Shown piece by piece: positions 1 through 7,324 of a stretch of DNA of 11,902 nt. The translations under genes and the position numbers were made by a program. Location: contig JAJFJE010000098.1 of assembly GCA_021774355.1 (NCBI GenBank), forward strand, positions 1-11,902, written 5' to 3'. The notes beneath the pieces were generated by a model. That model ran no database searches. It had not been told where the DNA came from and saw nothing but the letters and a program-made list of their open reading frames with translations. This DNA comes from Alphaproteobacteria bacterium. GTDB taxonomy: Bacteria > Pseudomonadota > Alphaproteobacteria > Zavarziniales > Zavarziniaceae. How positions within the stretch are numbered: the first letter of the stretch is position 1; every line of letters starts with the position of its first letter.

Positions 1-827
1 ACCAGCTTGGTCGCCAGGTGCCGGGCGGTTGCCGGATGGGCCGCCAGCATGGCCAGGGCGGCGTCGGTTTCGCCACGTCCGGCTTCCCTGACGGTCGTCC
101 CCAGCAGGGTCTTGTCGCCGGGCTGATGCCGGCGGTCGTCGAAGCCGAACTGCTTGGGATCGGGGCCGCCGCCCGCGACCACCGACCAGCCGGTGAGGAT
201 CTGGGCCAGGGCGATGACGTCGCGCTGGCCATAGCCGCCATCGACCCCCAGGGTGTGGAGTTCCAGTATCTCCCGTCCCAGATTCTCGTTCAGGCCGATG
301 TCACGGCGCTGGCCGACCACCGAGTCCGGCCCCACCGAGCGGGCCTGGTCGAGATAGGTCAGCATGGCCGGGTGCAGCACCGCCGCCTTCAGCAGGTCGG
401 CGAAGCGGCCGGTGACGAAGGGTGCGATGGCTTCCCGTTCGAATACGCCGGCCAGGGGAACCACGCCGCTGCGCGCAATCGACACGGTGAAATGGTTCGA
501 CCAGAACTGGACCAGCCGCTCGCGCAGGGGCGCGGCGCTGGTCACGCACCGGTGAAAGCGCGCGCCGACTTCGCGCATGTACAGGGCCCGGACCGGATTG
601 TCCGGGCGATCCGCCCGGTCCTGCCCCTTGCCCTGGGGCGCCATCGCCGGCCGGCGCGACGCGGCAATCGCCAGGGCGCCCGCCGTATCGGGGAGGCGGT
701 CGACCGGCGGGGGCACGGAAAGCTGGGCCAGCAGGGCGCCACGCGGATCGCGCCGCAGGTTGTCATAGTCGCCTGGCCGGGCGCCAAGGCCAAAACGGTT
801 GGCGGCAACAAATGCGTCGGTCGACAT
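1..827 (-). CDS. DUF1800 domain-containing protein, C-terminus missing (window edge)
   Basis: The reverse strand reads without a stop from an ATG at 827 to the left edge, giving the first 275 residues. Hallmarks of the DUF1800 family (PF08811) are visible: AANRFGLGAR near residues 8-17, RLVQFWSNHFTVS near 104-116, NENLGREILELHTLGVDGGY near 190 and ALAQILTGWS shortly after. The family has no established biochemical activity. Many members are exported and sit beside a DUF1501 gene; the partner, if present, would lie to the left of the window. This copy has no signal peptide at its start: residue 1 lies only about ten residues before the conserved RFGLG motif. An in-frame TGA lies upstream and ACGAGG is spaced about 6 bases from the ATG, so a longer N-terminus is not available. 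It lies downstream of the large glycosyltransferase gene on the same strand but beyond a hairpin, so co-transcription is doubtful. Family call is firm; role unknown. Confidence 0.93.
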   Translation of the reverse strand, partial: MSTDAFVAANRFGLGARPGDYDNLRRDPRGALLAQLSVPPPVDRLPDTAGALAIAASRRPAMAPQGKGQDRADRPDNPVRALYMREVGARFHRCVTSAAPLRERLVQFWSNHFTVSIARSGVVPLAGVFEREAIAPFVTGRFADLLKAAVLHPAMLTYLDQARSVGPDSVVGQRRDIGLNENLGREILELHTLGVDGGYGQRDVIALAQILTGWSVVAGGGPDPKQFGFDDRRHQPGDKTLLGTTVREAGRGETDAALAMLAAHPATARHLATKL

Positions 828-857
828 GGTCAGCCTCGTCCCGGGACCGTCAGCAGC

Positions 858-872
858 GGGGCATCATGCCCC
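858..872. repeat. 7-bp-arm palindrome GGGGCAT-C-ATGCCCC
   Basis: This perfect odd palindrome lies 31 bases upstream of the DUF1800 start, in the 150-base gap after the large glycosyltransferase gene. Its position would suit an operator or a leader hairpin for DUF1800. Nothing beyond the symmetry supports that. Confidence 0.3.
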
Positions 873-933
873 ATCGGCGATGAAACGGCCGGACCGGTGG
901 TTTCCTGCGGCCGGCCGAGCCGGCTGCAGCATG

Positions 934-976
934 GCCGCGCCGCCCCCGGTGCCCGGTGGGCACCGGGGGGCGCGGC
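934..976 (-). terminator. strong GC hairpin directly after the large glycosyltransferase gene
   Basis: The arms GCCGCGCC(G)CCCCCGGTGCCC and GGGCACCGGGGGGCGCGGC pair over almost their whole length, with about two unpaired bases on one side and a three-base loop. The hairpin starts one base after the TAA of the 978-4004 gene. No U-tract follows on the minus strand, so it is either a GC-rich terminator of the kind common in such genomes or a 3'-end-stabilising stem. It probably separates the transcript from DUF1800. Confidence 0.6.
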
Positions 977-977
977 A

Positions 978-3900
978 TTACCGGGTCAGCAACTTGCCCA
1001 GGCCCTTGCCGATGCTCTTGCGACGATGGGGCAGCAGTTCCTTGGCAACCCGGACATGGATTTCATCGAAGAACAGCGGCGCAACAGTCTGTTTGCTGAA
1101 GACAATGAAAACTTCATTGGCGAAATAAGGATGCCATTTCTTGGCAATTTCCTCTTTCAGCCAGCTTGGCATGAGATCGATCTGGCCCTTGTGGACGATG
1201 ACAAAGTCGAATTCGTCCTCGTCCGTCACCTGGTCCATGGCGATCACCCAGGGCGAGACCTTGCGGAACTCCGACGGCCCGACGACCTTGGCCGATGCGA
1301 AGCGCGAGATCGAATTCCAGGTATTGGCCCAGACCCGATCGGGCAAGCCGGCGCTGACCGCGTCGCCCACCCAGGACGGATCGAAGATTGGCATCGACCT
1401 GGCATTCTGGTCCGGCTGCTTGAACGAGACCGCCGTGGTCCGCGCCCGCGCCGGGATCATCGCGGCCAGCTTGGCCCAGGGCTCGGGCTGGATGTTGAGT
1501 GCCGCATCCTCATGGCCCCGGATCGCCAGGGTGAGATCGACCATATTGGTGATCGGGATCGCCCCTGACTGCAACTGGGCGAGCAGGTCCGGCTCGGCCA
1601 GGTCGCCGAACAGGATTGCCTGGGCGGCGTCGGAATCGGGACCGTTCAGGGCCATGAGCAGGGGCGTCAGCAACTCCTCCGGCAGCCACAGCGGGTCGCG
1701 CCGGGCCGTGGCGAGCTTCGCGGTCAGCCGCGCGCCGAGATGGCTCTTGTCCTTGAACAGATCGTTGACCAGCGTGCCCTTCAGCGATCCGAACAGCCAG
1801 AACCGGGAGGTCTGGAAGAAATTCTGGTCGTCCACCGCGCTGTCGAAGGTGCTGCCCTCGCTGAGGAACAGCTCGTCGATGATCTTTTTCAGCAGGATTG
1901 GTTTGGGCAGCTCGTCATGGGTCGCGGCGCTGTCGAGATCGACCACCGCGCTCTGGAACAATGTCGCTTCCGGCTGTTGCGACAGGTGGATCAGGGCCTC
2001 GGTCCGGGTCTTGCCGTCGATCGCCGCGCAGATCTCGGCAACCCGGGGCCGCGGCGGCGAGTTCTTGAAGAACAGGGCCAGCGCCGAATAAAGGAACTGC
2101 TCGGTCCCCATCATCGCGAACTCGGCCTTGTAGGCGCGGTAGCGCGTGTGGAACTCGTGCGGGTTGCCGGTTGCCGCCGACAGGGCGGCATCGGTGTTTG
2201 CCGCCAGATGCTTGGCGGCGGCCTCGACCCAGGTCAGGCGATCGTCGAAGATATCATTGGGCAGGTCGCAGGCGGCGACCAAGGCGACGATTTCCGCGGC
2301 CGTCAGGCCGCCGACACGGGCCAGGTAGGACAGCATCTTGGCCGCCGGAATGCTCAGCAGAACCGACAGCCGGATCGGCGCGGCATTGCTGCTGCCGCGG
2401 AAGCCGATGCGGTCGATGTAATCCTGCATGATCCGGCGGAACTGCTGCACCGCGTCGCGTCCGACCGCGCTGTAGTTCGCCGGAAACAGTTGCTTCATCA
2501 GCTTGCCGGTGACGCTGGCCGAGAAGATCCGGTTGGCGACGACTTCGTGGTATTCGCGCTGGATCCCCTGGATGTCGCGCAGCGCCTCGCGCCGGGTAAC
2601 CGGCGGCAGGCTGTCGTCATGGCTGAGGAAGCGTTCCACCTGGTAGAGGTTGGACGGCAGGGTGGCACAGGAAGTCAGCAGGCTCAGCCGGTCGGCGGCA
2701 CCGAGATAGGGCGACACCAGGCCTTCGCAGGCGACACTGAAGGTCAGGGCCTTGCTGTCGACGAATTGCTGGTCGATGACCCGGTGCAACTCGGCATCGG
2801 CCCCGCCATCGGGGCTGCAGGCATCGACAATCTCGCGCTCGGCCGCTTCTTCGCTCTTCCCTTCGGTTGTCTTGCCGATCAGCATCAGGTCGACCAGGGT
2901 CAGGGAGCGCCGCTGGTCGCGGAAATTGCGCATCCGGTAGGCCGTCAGGCGCGACGGCGGATTGTCCCGAAGCAGCGCCAGCAGCTCCTCATAGACCTTG
3001 GACATCTCGTATTTCCGGGCGAAGCCGCGCGACCGCTCGGCCGCCCGTTCATAGGCATCGGCGCTGGCGAATAATTCGTCGATGCGGAAATGCATCTCGT
3101 CCTGGTGGGCGAAGATCACGCCCTCGGCGCAATCCTCGAATTGCGGCCCATAGGGCACCAGGACCGGCACCTCGAAGTTGAACAGGAAGCGGATCGAGCC
3201 GCTGGTCGCCCAATGGGGGATGGGATCCTGCGTCACCACGCCGAAATCCATCGGCGCGAGGCGCCCCAACAGGTCGGATTCGTCGCAGAAATCGGTAAAC
3301 ACGGTCGCCGAAACCTTCAGGCGTTCCGCATAGTCGCCCAGTTCACGCGCCGCGCTGCGGCTGGTGGTGGCGAAATTACCGATGAAATTGGCCTGGGCCC
3401 GTTCGCAGATATCGATGATCAGGGTCGGCTTTTTGTTGGGCGAGAGCAGGCCGAAACTGCCGACCGTGGGCCGGTCGTGGCGCTGGCCGACGCCGCCACG
3501 CTGGCGCGGTGCCGGTGTCTTGGCACCCTCGGCCGGCGCGTGGACAAACACACCGTGTTCCAGGAACGGGATGCCCATCTGGAAGCAGCCGCGGCTGTTC
3601 AGGTTGAAAATCGGAATCGACGAACTGAACAGGCACTGGTTCATGATGTTCAGCACGTGGTCGGTCAGGACCACCGTGTGCATGATGATCGCCGACCGGA
3701 CGTTCGGATAGGCCACCTGGTACCGCTCGATATTGCCGATCAGCCCGGCCGTGGTCTCGCCGACCCCGAGAGGCGAAAGATTGTCGAACAGGCCATATTC
3801 ATGCTGCACAAAAATGAAGTCGAACGGAGCGTCCTCGGCCTCGGCCGAAAACAACGCCGCCGAAGAGCGCAGCAGTGTTGTCGCCACCCCCAGTTTCTGA

Positions 3901-4004
3901 AGCGAAACGGAAACGTAATGTGAGTAGCGGGCGATGCCGCAACTCTTGCCGAGGGACGGGCATATGATAGCGACTTTTGCCAATGATTTTTTGGTCTCAG
4001 GCAT
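978..4004 (-). CDS. large GT-B-like glycosyltransferase with a long unassigned C-terminal extension
   Basis: A 1008-residue protein, far longer than the usual 350-450 of single GT4 enzymes. Residues 10-345 look like a GT-B fold. The first Rossmann half begins VAIICPSLGKSCGIARYSHY (11-30); after a Pro/Arg/Gly-rich linker (about 155-178) the second half begins PTVGSFGLLSPNKK (179-192) and includes TSGSIRFLFNFEVPVLVP (267-284), which resembles the nucleotide-sugar part of GT1/GT4 enzymes. The canonical E-x7-E pair is not obvious, so catalysis is not assured. Residues about 380-870 are mostly helical and unassigned; 871-985 look like a compact alpha/beta domain (DFVIVHKGQID at 933-943, NEVFIVFSK at 963-971). 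No signal peptide or membrane segment is visible, so it is probably cytoplasmic. The start is supported by GGAG (4011-4014) six bases upstream. It follows two GT4 genes on the same strand after a 220-base gap, which implies work on the same polysaccharide. Gene is certain; exact function is not. Confidence 0.85.
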   Translation of the reverse strand: MPETKKSLAKVAIICPSLGKSCGIARYSHYVSVSLQKLGVATTLLRSSAALFSAEAEDAPFDFIFVQHEYGLFDNLSPLGVGETTAGLIGNIERYQVAYPNVRSAIIMHTVVLTDHVLNIMNQCLFSSSIPIFNLNSRGCFQMGIPFLEHGVFVHAPAEGAKTPAPRQRGGVGQRHDRPTVGSFGLLSPNKKPTLIIDICERAQANFIGNFATTSRSAARELGDYAERLKVSATVFTDFCDESDLLGRLAPMDFGVVTQDPIPHWATSGSIRFLFNFEVPVLVPYGPQFEDCAEGVIFAHQDEMHFRIDELFASADAYERAAERSRGFARKYEMSKVYEELLALLRDNPPSRLTAYRMRNFRDQRRSLTLVDLMLIGKTTEGKSEEAAEREIVDACSPDGGADAELHRVIDQQFVDSKALTFSVACEGLVSPYLGAADRLSLLTSCATLPSNLYQVERFLSHDDSLPPVTRREALRDIQGIQREYHEVVANRIFSASVTGKLMKQLFPANYSAVGRDAVQQFRRIMQDYIDRIGFRGSSNAAPIRLSVLLSIPAAKMLSYLARVGGLTAAEIVALVAACDLPNDIFDDRLTWVEAAAKHLAANTDAALSAATGNPHEFHTRYRAYKAEFAMMGTEQFLYSALALFFKNSPPRPRVAEICAAIDGKTRTEALIHLSQQPEATLFQSAVVDLDSAATHDELPKPILLKKIIDELFLSEGSTFDSAVDDQNFFQTSRFWLFGSLKGTLVNDLFKDKSHLGARLTAKLATARRDPLWLPEELLTPLLMALNGPDSDAAQAILFGDLAEPDLLAQLQSGAIPITNMVDLTLAIRGHEDAALNIQPEPWAKLAAMIPARARTTAVSFKQPDQNARSMPIFDPSWVGDAVSAGLPDRVWANTWNSISRFASAKVVGPSEFRKVSPWVIAMDQVTDEDEFDFVIVHKGQIDLMPSWLKEEIAKKWHPYFANEVFIVFSKQTVAPLFFDEIHVRVAKELLPHRRKSIGKGLGKLLTR

Positions 4005-4050
4005 GGTCTGCTCCAGCTGGTCGACGGCTACAGAATTGGTTCCACGAACG

Positions 4051-4076
4051 GACGACGCGCATTTGGATCCGTCGTC
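4051..4076. repeat. inverted repeat GACGACG-N12-CGTCGTC
   Basis: Perfect 7-base arms lie 47-72 bases upstream of the large glycosyltransferase start, in the 220-base gap between it and the GT4 gene. It could be an operator or a 5' leader hairpin. I found no convincing -35/-10 pair in this gap, although the AT-richer stretch around 4085-4170 would be the natural place for a promoter. Confidence 0.3.
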
Positions 4077-4183
4077 GCGCGGCGGGATCTTACAGGAAAT
4101 TACGCAGGTGCAGCATACCGGGCGCGGCCGATCGCCAGAATCTTTTGACCAAATCCGGGCAATCGCCGGTTTTCAGCGTCTGA

Positions 4184-4206
4184 TCGGGGCGGTTTCGCGA
4201 CCCCGA
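4184..4206 (-). terminator. possible weak terminator hairpin after the GT4 gene
   Basis: TCGGGG and CCCCGA pair around an 11-base loop, starting about 18 bases after the TGA of the 4225-5565 gene on the minus strand. There is no U-tract. It may thin out read-through into the 978-4004 gene rather than stop it. Confidence 0.3.
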
Positions 4207-4224
4207 ATATATGGTCACGGCCGG

Positions 4225-5565
4225 TCATGCATCATTGGATGCAAGAGGAATCGGACCGTCGTCGTCATGGAGCGACGACGGCGTGTGTGCCGCCGGCAGG
4301 GTCGGGCTGTCGAGCCCGCAATGGCGTGCCAGGCAGGCCTCCAGCATGCTGAAGTGGCGCTCCCACGATGGCGGCTGGTAGTGCTTGATGCGCTCCAGCT
4401 GGGCGGCTCGCGTGGCCGAGGTGCCCGAGGCATAGTCGATGATGGTGGACAGCCATTTGGCACCGTCCAGGGGATCGATGAACTCTGGAATATTTCCGCC
4501 CACCTCGTGAAAGGCCGGGATATCGGAGCAGATCACGGGCACGCCGACGGTCAGGGCCTCGGCGATGGGCAGGCCATAGCCTTCGACGAAAGACGGGAAC
4601 AGCAGGGCGCTGGCGCGCCGCAGAAGCTCGACCAGTTGGGCGTCGGACAGGCTGGGCAACTCGACCACACAGTCGCGCAGGGCCGTGCAGCGGTCCAGAA
4701 TCCGTTCGGTGGCTTCGATTTCCCAGCCGCGCCGGCCCAGCAGAATCAGCTTGGGCGTCTTGTCGCCCATGATCTCGCGCAGGCGGCGCCAGATGATCAG
4801 CAGCAGATTATGGTTTTTCCGCGGTTCGATGGTCCCGATCATGATGAACCAGGGGACCGCTTCCTGGTGGGATTCGGGCGCGAAGCTGCGGTACAGCGGG
4901 GCAACCCCCAGGGGCAGAACCTTGATCGGCGGCGGCGTGTGTTCGCGCGCGGCGCAGAAGGCCTTGAATTCCCGCGCCGTGACATGGGAATTGGTCAGGA
5001 CCAGGTCCGATATGTTGGCCATGGTCTCCAGCCGGGCGGCATGGCGGCGGTCTTCGCCCGAGCGGGCATATTCCGGATACTGGTAGGGGATGAGGTCGTG
5101 GAGATAGACCGCCAGGCGGGCGTTGAACCGGTGTTTCAGATTCTCCCACAGCTCGGTCTTGTCGATCCCGCCATGGGATACCGACAGCAGAATGGATGAG
5201 GGCGAGCCGTGCTTGAACACGGCGCCGCCGCGGATCGCCGGGATCGGCTCGATCCGCTCGCCCATCAGGCGTTCGCCGGCCTTGACGAAACGGTCCATCA
5301 GCGGCGAGAAGCGGCGCAACCGGCGATGGAGATCGGGATGGACCCGGTCGATCCAGTTGGCGGCGATATCGTCGCGCCGGGCATGGGCGTCTTCCCAGGT
5401 GAGCCGCCGGAAGCTTTTGCCGCGCACGGCAAAAAATCCGACGCGCTGGCGCGGCTGCTTCAGGAAGTGGCACAGATAGGCATATTCCATGCGGTCGATC
5501 CCCGACGGCGGCCGGTCAGGGTCGCGGCCGACCAATCGTGAAATGTCCAGGAGGATCTTTGCCAT
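4225..5565 (-). CDS. GT4-family glycosyltransferase
   Basis: A 446-residue GT-B enzyme of CAZy family GT4 (Glycos_transf_1, PF00534), expected to move a sugar from a nucleotide-sugar donor to a lipid-linked or oligosaccharide acceptor at the cytoplasmic membrane face. The N-terminal half carries PPSGIDRMEYAY (19-30) and AVYLHDLIPYQYP (152-164), typical of retaining GT4 enzymes. The C-terminal half begins MIGTIEPRKNHNLLL (242-256) and contains the donor-binding E-x7-E motif in PSFVEGYGLPIAEAL (324-338, E328 and E336). The last 30 residues are Pro/Ser/Asp-rich and look disordered. The ATG at 5565 fits the family start (MAKILLDISRLVG); the Shine-Dalgarno is poor, but the stop of the upstream GT4 gene is only 19 bases away, so re-initiation from that gene is likely. 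Donor and acceptor cannot be read from sequence. Confidence 0.95.
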   Translation of the reverse strand: MAKILLDISRLVGRDPDRPPSGIDRMEYAYLCHFLKQPRQRVGFFAVRGKSFRRLTWEDAHARRDDIAANWIDRVHPDLHRRLRRFSPLMDRFVKAGERLMGERIEPIPAIRGGAVFKHGSPSSILLSVSHGGIDKTELWENLKHRFNARLAVYLHDLIPYQYPEYARSGEDRRHAARLETMANISDLVLTNSHVTAREFKAFCAAREHTPPPIKVLPLGVAPLYRSFAPESHQEAVPWFIMIGTIEPRKNHNLLLIIWRRLREIMGDKTPKLILLGRRGWEIEATERILDRCTALRDCVVELPSLSDAQLVELLRRASALLFPSFVEGYGLPIAEALTVGVPVICSDIPAFHEVGGNIPEFIDPLDGAKWLSTIIDYASGTSATRAAQLERIKHYQPPSWERHFSMLEACLARHCGLDSPTLPAAHTPSSLHDDDGPIPLASNDA

Positions 5566-5584
5566 GGCTCTGCTTTATCACATT

Positions 5585-7009
5585 TTACGCGGGATCTGTG
5601 TTCAGGACCTGGGTGTATAGGCGCTCCAGGCGGTCGAGATAGGGGGTAAGGCCGAATTTCGCAGCCTGTGCCGGCCCGCGCCGGGACAGTTCGGCAATCA
5701 GCCCGTCGTCCCGGTCCAGGCGCCCGATCGCCGCCGCCAGGGCATCGACATCATAGGGGTCGACCAGCAGGGCGGCGTCGCCGGCGATTTCCGGCATGGC
5801 CCCCTCGCTCGAGGTCAGGACCGGCGTGCCCATCTGCATCGCTTCCAGCACCGGCAGGCCGAAGCCCTCATAGAGCGACGGGAACAGCACCGCCCGGGCG
5901 CCCAGGACCAGGGCATTCAGATGCGCAGCGGGCAGGTAGCTGAATTTGTGCAGCCGCCGGGGTGCCCCGGTCACCGCGATCGCGCGTTCGTAATCGGCCA
6001 GGAAACCGACCTCCTCGGCGGCCTTCCAGGCGGCGTCGCCGACGATGATCAGGGGCCGCTGGGCGCGGGCGTCGAGCGCCGCCTGAAGCAGCCGCCCGAC
6101 ATTCTTTTTCGGCTCGATGGCGCCAAAGAACAGGAAATAGCCTTGCCAGTCGAAGCCATAGACCTGTTCGACACAGTCCCGGGCGCCCTGCCGTTCCGCC
6201 GCCGTCCCCGGTGCCCGGTCGGACACGGCCTGGTAGGTGACGGTCAGGCGGTCGTCGCCGAGCCCGAACAAGTGCTGAATGTCGTTCCGCGAGTTTTGCG
6301 AAATGGTGCAGATATGGGCCGCCCGCTGCACGCAGGCACGGATCAGCCGGTGGTAATAGACCTTGTCGTCCAGGGTGGCGAACGGCAGGCGCAGGGGCAC
6401 CAGGTCGTGAATGGTGTAGATGTTGCGGCTGCCCACCAGATGGATCGGCAGGGGATAGGTCCAATGCATGATCGCCGGCGGCTGGGCAACCCTGACGTTC
6501 AGAAAGGCGCCCCACCGGCTGAAATGGCGCATCGCGGTGTGGACCATGTCGGGCACCACCATGATCCGGTCGAAATAGGGCAGGGTGGCGGCGATGTCGC
6601 GGGTGGCGACCGCGCCCGCCAGGGTGATCTGCTCGGCCCGGCGGCCGAAGGGCGCCGTCGCCGCCCCCAGCCACTGGCCCAGCCGGCGGCGCCAGCGCTT
6701 GGGCGACACCCCTTCGGGATCGAGGAAGGCGATCTCCCGCATGACCGCCGCCTTCTCCAGCACCACGCGACGGCCATAGAGGATATCCACCTGGGCGCCC
6801 AGGGCGTGCAGGCAATGGGTGAGGGTCCGGGCATAGGTGGCGACCCCGGTGCCTTTGGGCAGCGCCAGATTGTAACCGTCGACGGCGATCCGGACCCCGG
6901 TCAGCAGCGGCCGGTGAGCCGCCCCCGGCGGCGCCGCCTCTGGGGCCGGCCGCGCGGCTGCCGGTGCCACGGCCGCGGCGGCCTGGGGTGAATGCGGGCG
7001 CAACGGCAA
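5585..7009 (-). CDS. GT4-family glycosyltransferase, TTG start
   Basis: A 474-residue GT4 enzyme and the promoter-proximal gene of the minus-strand block. After an Ala/Pro-rich N-terminal extension (residues 5-35) the fold begins VRIAVDGYNLALPKGTGVAT (39-58). YTIHDLVPLRLP lies at 198-209, the second domain opens with FFGAIEPKKNVGRLL (294-308), and the E-x7-E motif is in PSLYEGFGLPVLEAM (377-391, E381 and E389). Role: sugar transfer during synthesis of a surface or exopolysaccharide, acting with the GT4 gene 19 bases downstream; specificity is unknown. The start is TTG: an in-frame TAA lies two codons upstream, no ATG precedes the conserved core, and a full AGGAGG sits ten bases upstream. A GTG at codon 15 is the only other plausible start I noticed and has no comparable ribosome site. 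The extension is unusual for the family and may be disordered. Confidence 0.94.
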   Translation of the reverse strand: MPLRPHSPQAAAAVAPAAARPAPEAAPPGAAHRPLLTGVRIAVDGYNLALPKGTGVATYARTLTHCLHALGAQVDILYGRRVVLEKAAVMREIAFLDPEGVSPKRWRRRLGQWLGAATAPFGRRAEQITLAGAVATRDIAATLPYFDRIMVVPDMVHTAMRHFSRWGAFLNVRVAQPPAIMHWTYPLPIHLVGSRNIYTIHDLVPLRLPFATLDDKVYYHRLIRACVQRAAHICTISQNSRNDIQHLFGLGDDRLTVTYQAVSDRAPGTAAERQGARDCVEQVYGFDWQGYFLFFGAIEPKKNVGRLLQAALDARAQRPLIIVGDAAWKAAEEVGFLADYERAIAVTGAPRRLHKFSYLPAAHLNALVLGARAVLFPSLYEGFGLPVLEAMQMGTPVLTSSEGAMPEIAGDAALLVDPYDVDALAAAIGRLDRDDGLIAELSRRGPAQAAKFGLTPYLDRLERLYTQVLNTDPA

Positions 7010-7324
7010 AAGTTACTCTCCTCCTGGTCCGGCGGATTTCCCGGACAACCGTGACGTGCCGTACGGCTGGGTACCGACCGGCCAGGCCGATGATGGCGGC
7101 CATCCCCCCGTCCGGGCAAGTGCGAAGCGCGGCCGCGACAACATGGAAAGACCGCTCGCCCCGGCGCTCCGGGACAGTGGTCCGCCGCGGCCGGGAGGCA
7201 GACATTGGCAGACCGGCGCCTGCTCCGCAGTGACCGGGCGCACAATCCGGTCGACGGCTTTGTCGATGCGGTGCCGTGGCCACTGTGTTAACTAGGGCGC
7301 CGAGAGCAGGCATGGCGGGAGTCG
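7010..7324. promoter_or_regulatory. divergent control region between GT4 gene and pyruvyltransferase gene
   Basis: These 315 bases contain no credible gene and must hold the promoters for both flanking genes. Visible structure: an inverted repeat GTCCGG-N8-CCGGAC at 7027-7046, one base from the ribosome site of the GT4 gene; a 10-base palindrome GCCGTACGGC at 7058-7067; and GTGTTAAC at 7285-7292, which recurs in the other divergent gap of this window. TTGTCG at 7260-7265 is a possible -35 for the plus-strand gene, but no good -10 lies at the right distance. Promoters are inferred from gene layout, not from clear hexamers. Confidence 0.5.
7020..7025 (-). promoter_or_regulatory. AGGAGG ribosome binding site that fixes the TTG start at 7009
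   Basis: A perfect AGGAGG, continuing as AGGAGGAG, lies ten bases (eight from the second GGAG) before TTG at 7009. It is the reason to prefer the TTG over downstream starts. Confidence 0.75.

Noticed and set aside
18..1568. Long open frame on the plus strand covering the DUF1800 gene and the end of the large glycosyltransferase
   Set aside because: It runs opposite two genes with clear family motifs, its product is rich in Gly/Arg/Gln without any domain, and it crosses the intergenic hairpin. High GC makes antisense frames long.
1740..3923. Plus-strand open frames of several hundred codons (1740-3074, 3090-3923)
   Set aside because: They are antisense to the continuous 1008-codon gene, lack recognisable motifs and have low-complexity Gln/Arg/Gly/Asp composition typical of mirrored codons.
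4085..4170. Sigma-70 promoter on the minus strand with TAAGAT as -10
   Set aside because: No hexamer resembling TTGACA lies 16-18 bases upstream, so the match is not better than chance for an AT-richer stretch.
5868..7313. Minus-strand 481-codon frame overlapping the first GT4 gene
   Set aside because: It is the same DNA as the GT4 gene in another frame; the product is Pro/Arg/Gly-rich with no motif, whereas the GT4 frame has complete catalytic motifs and a strong ribosome site.
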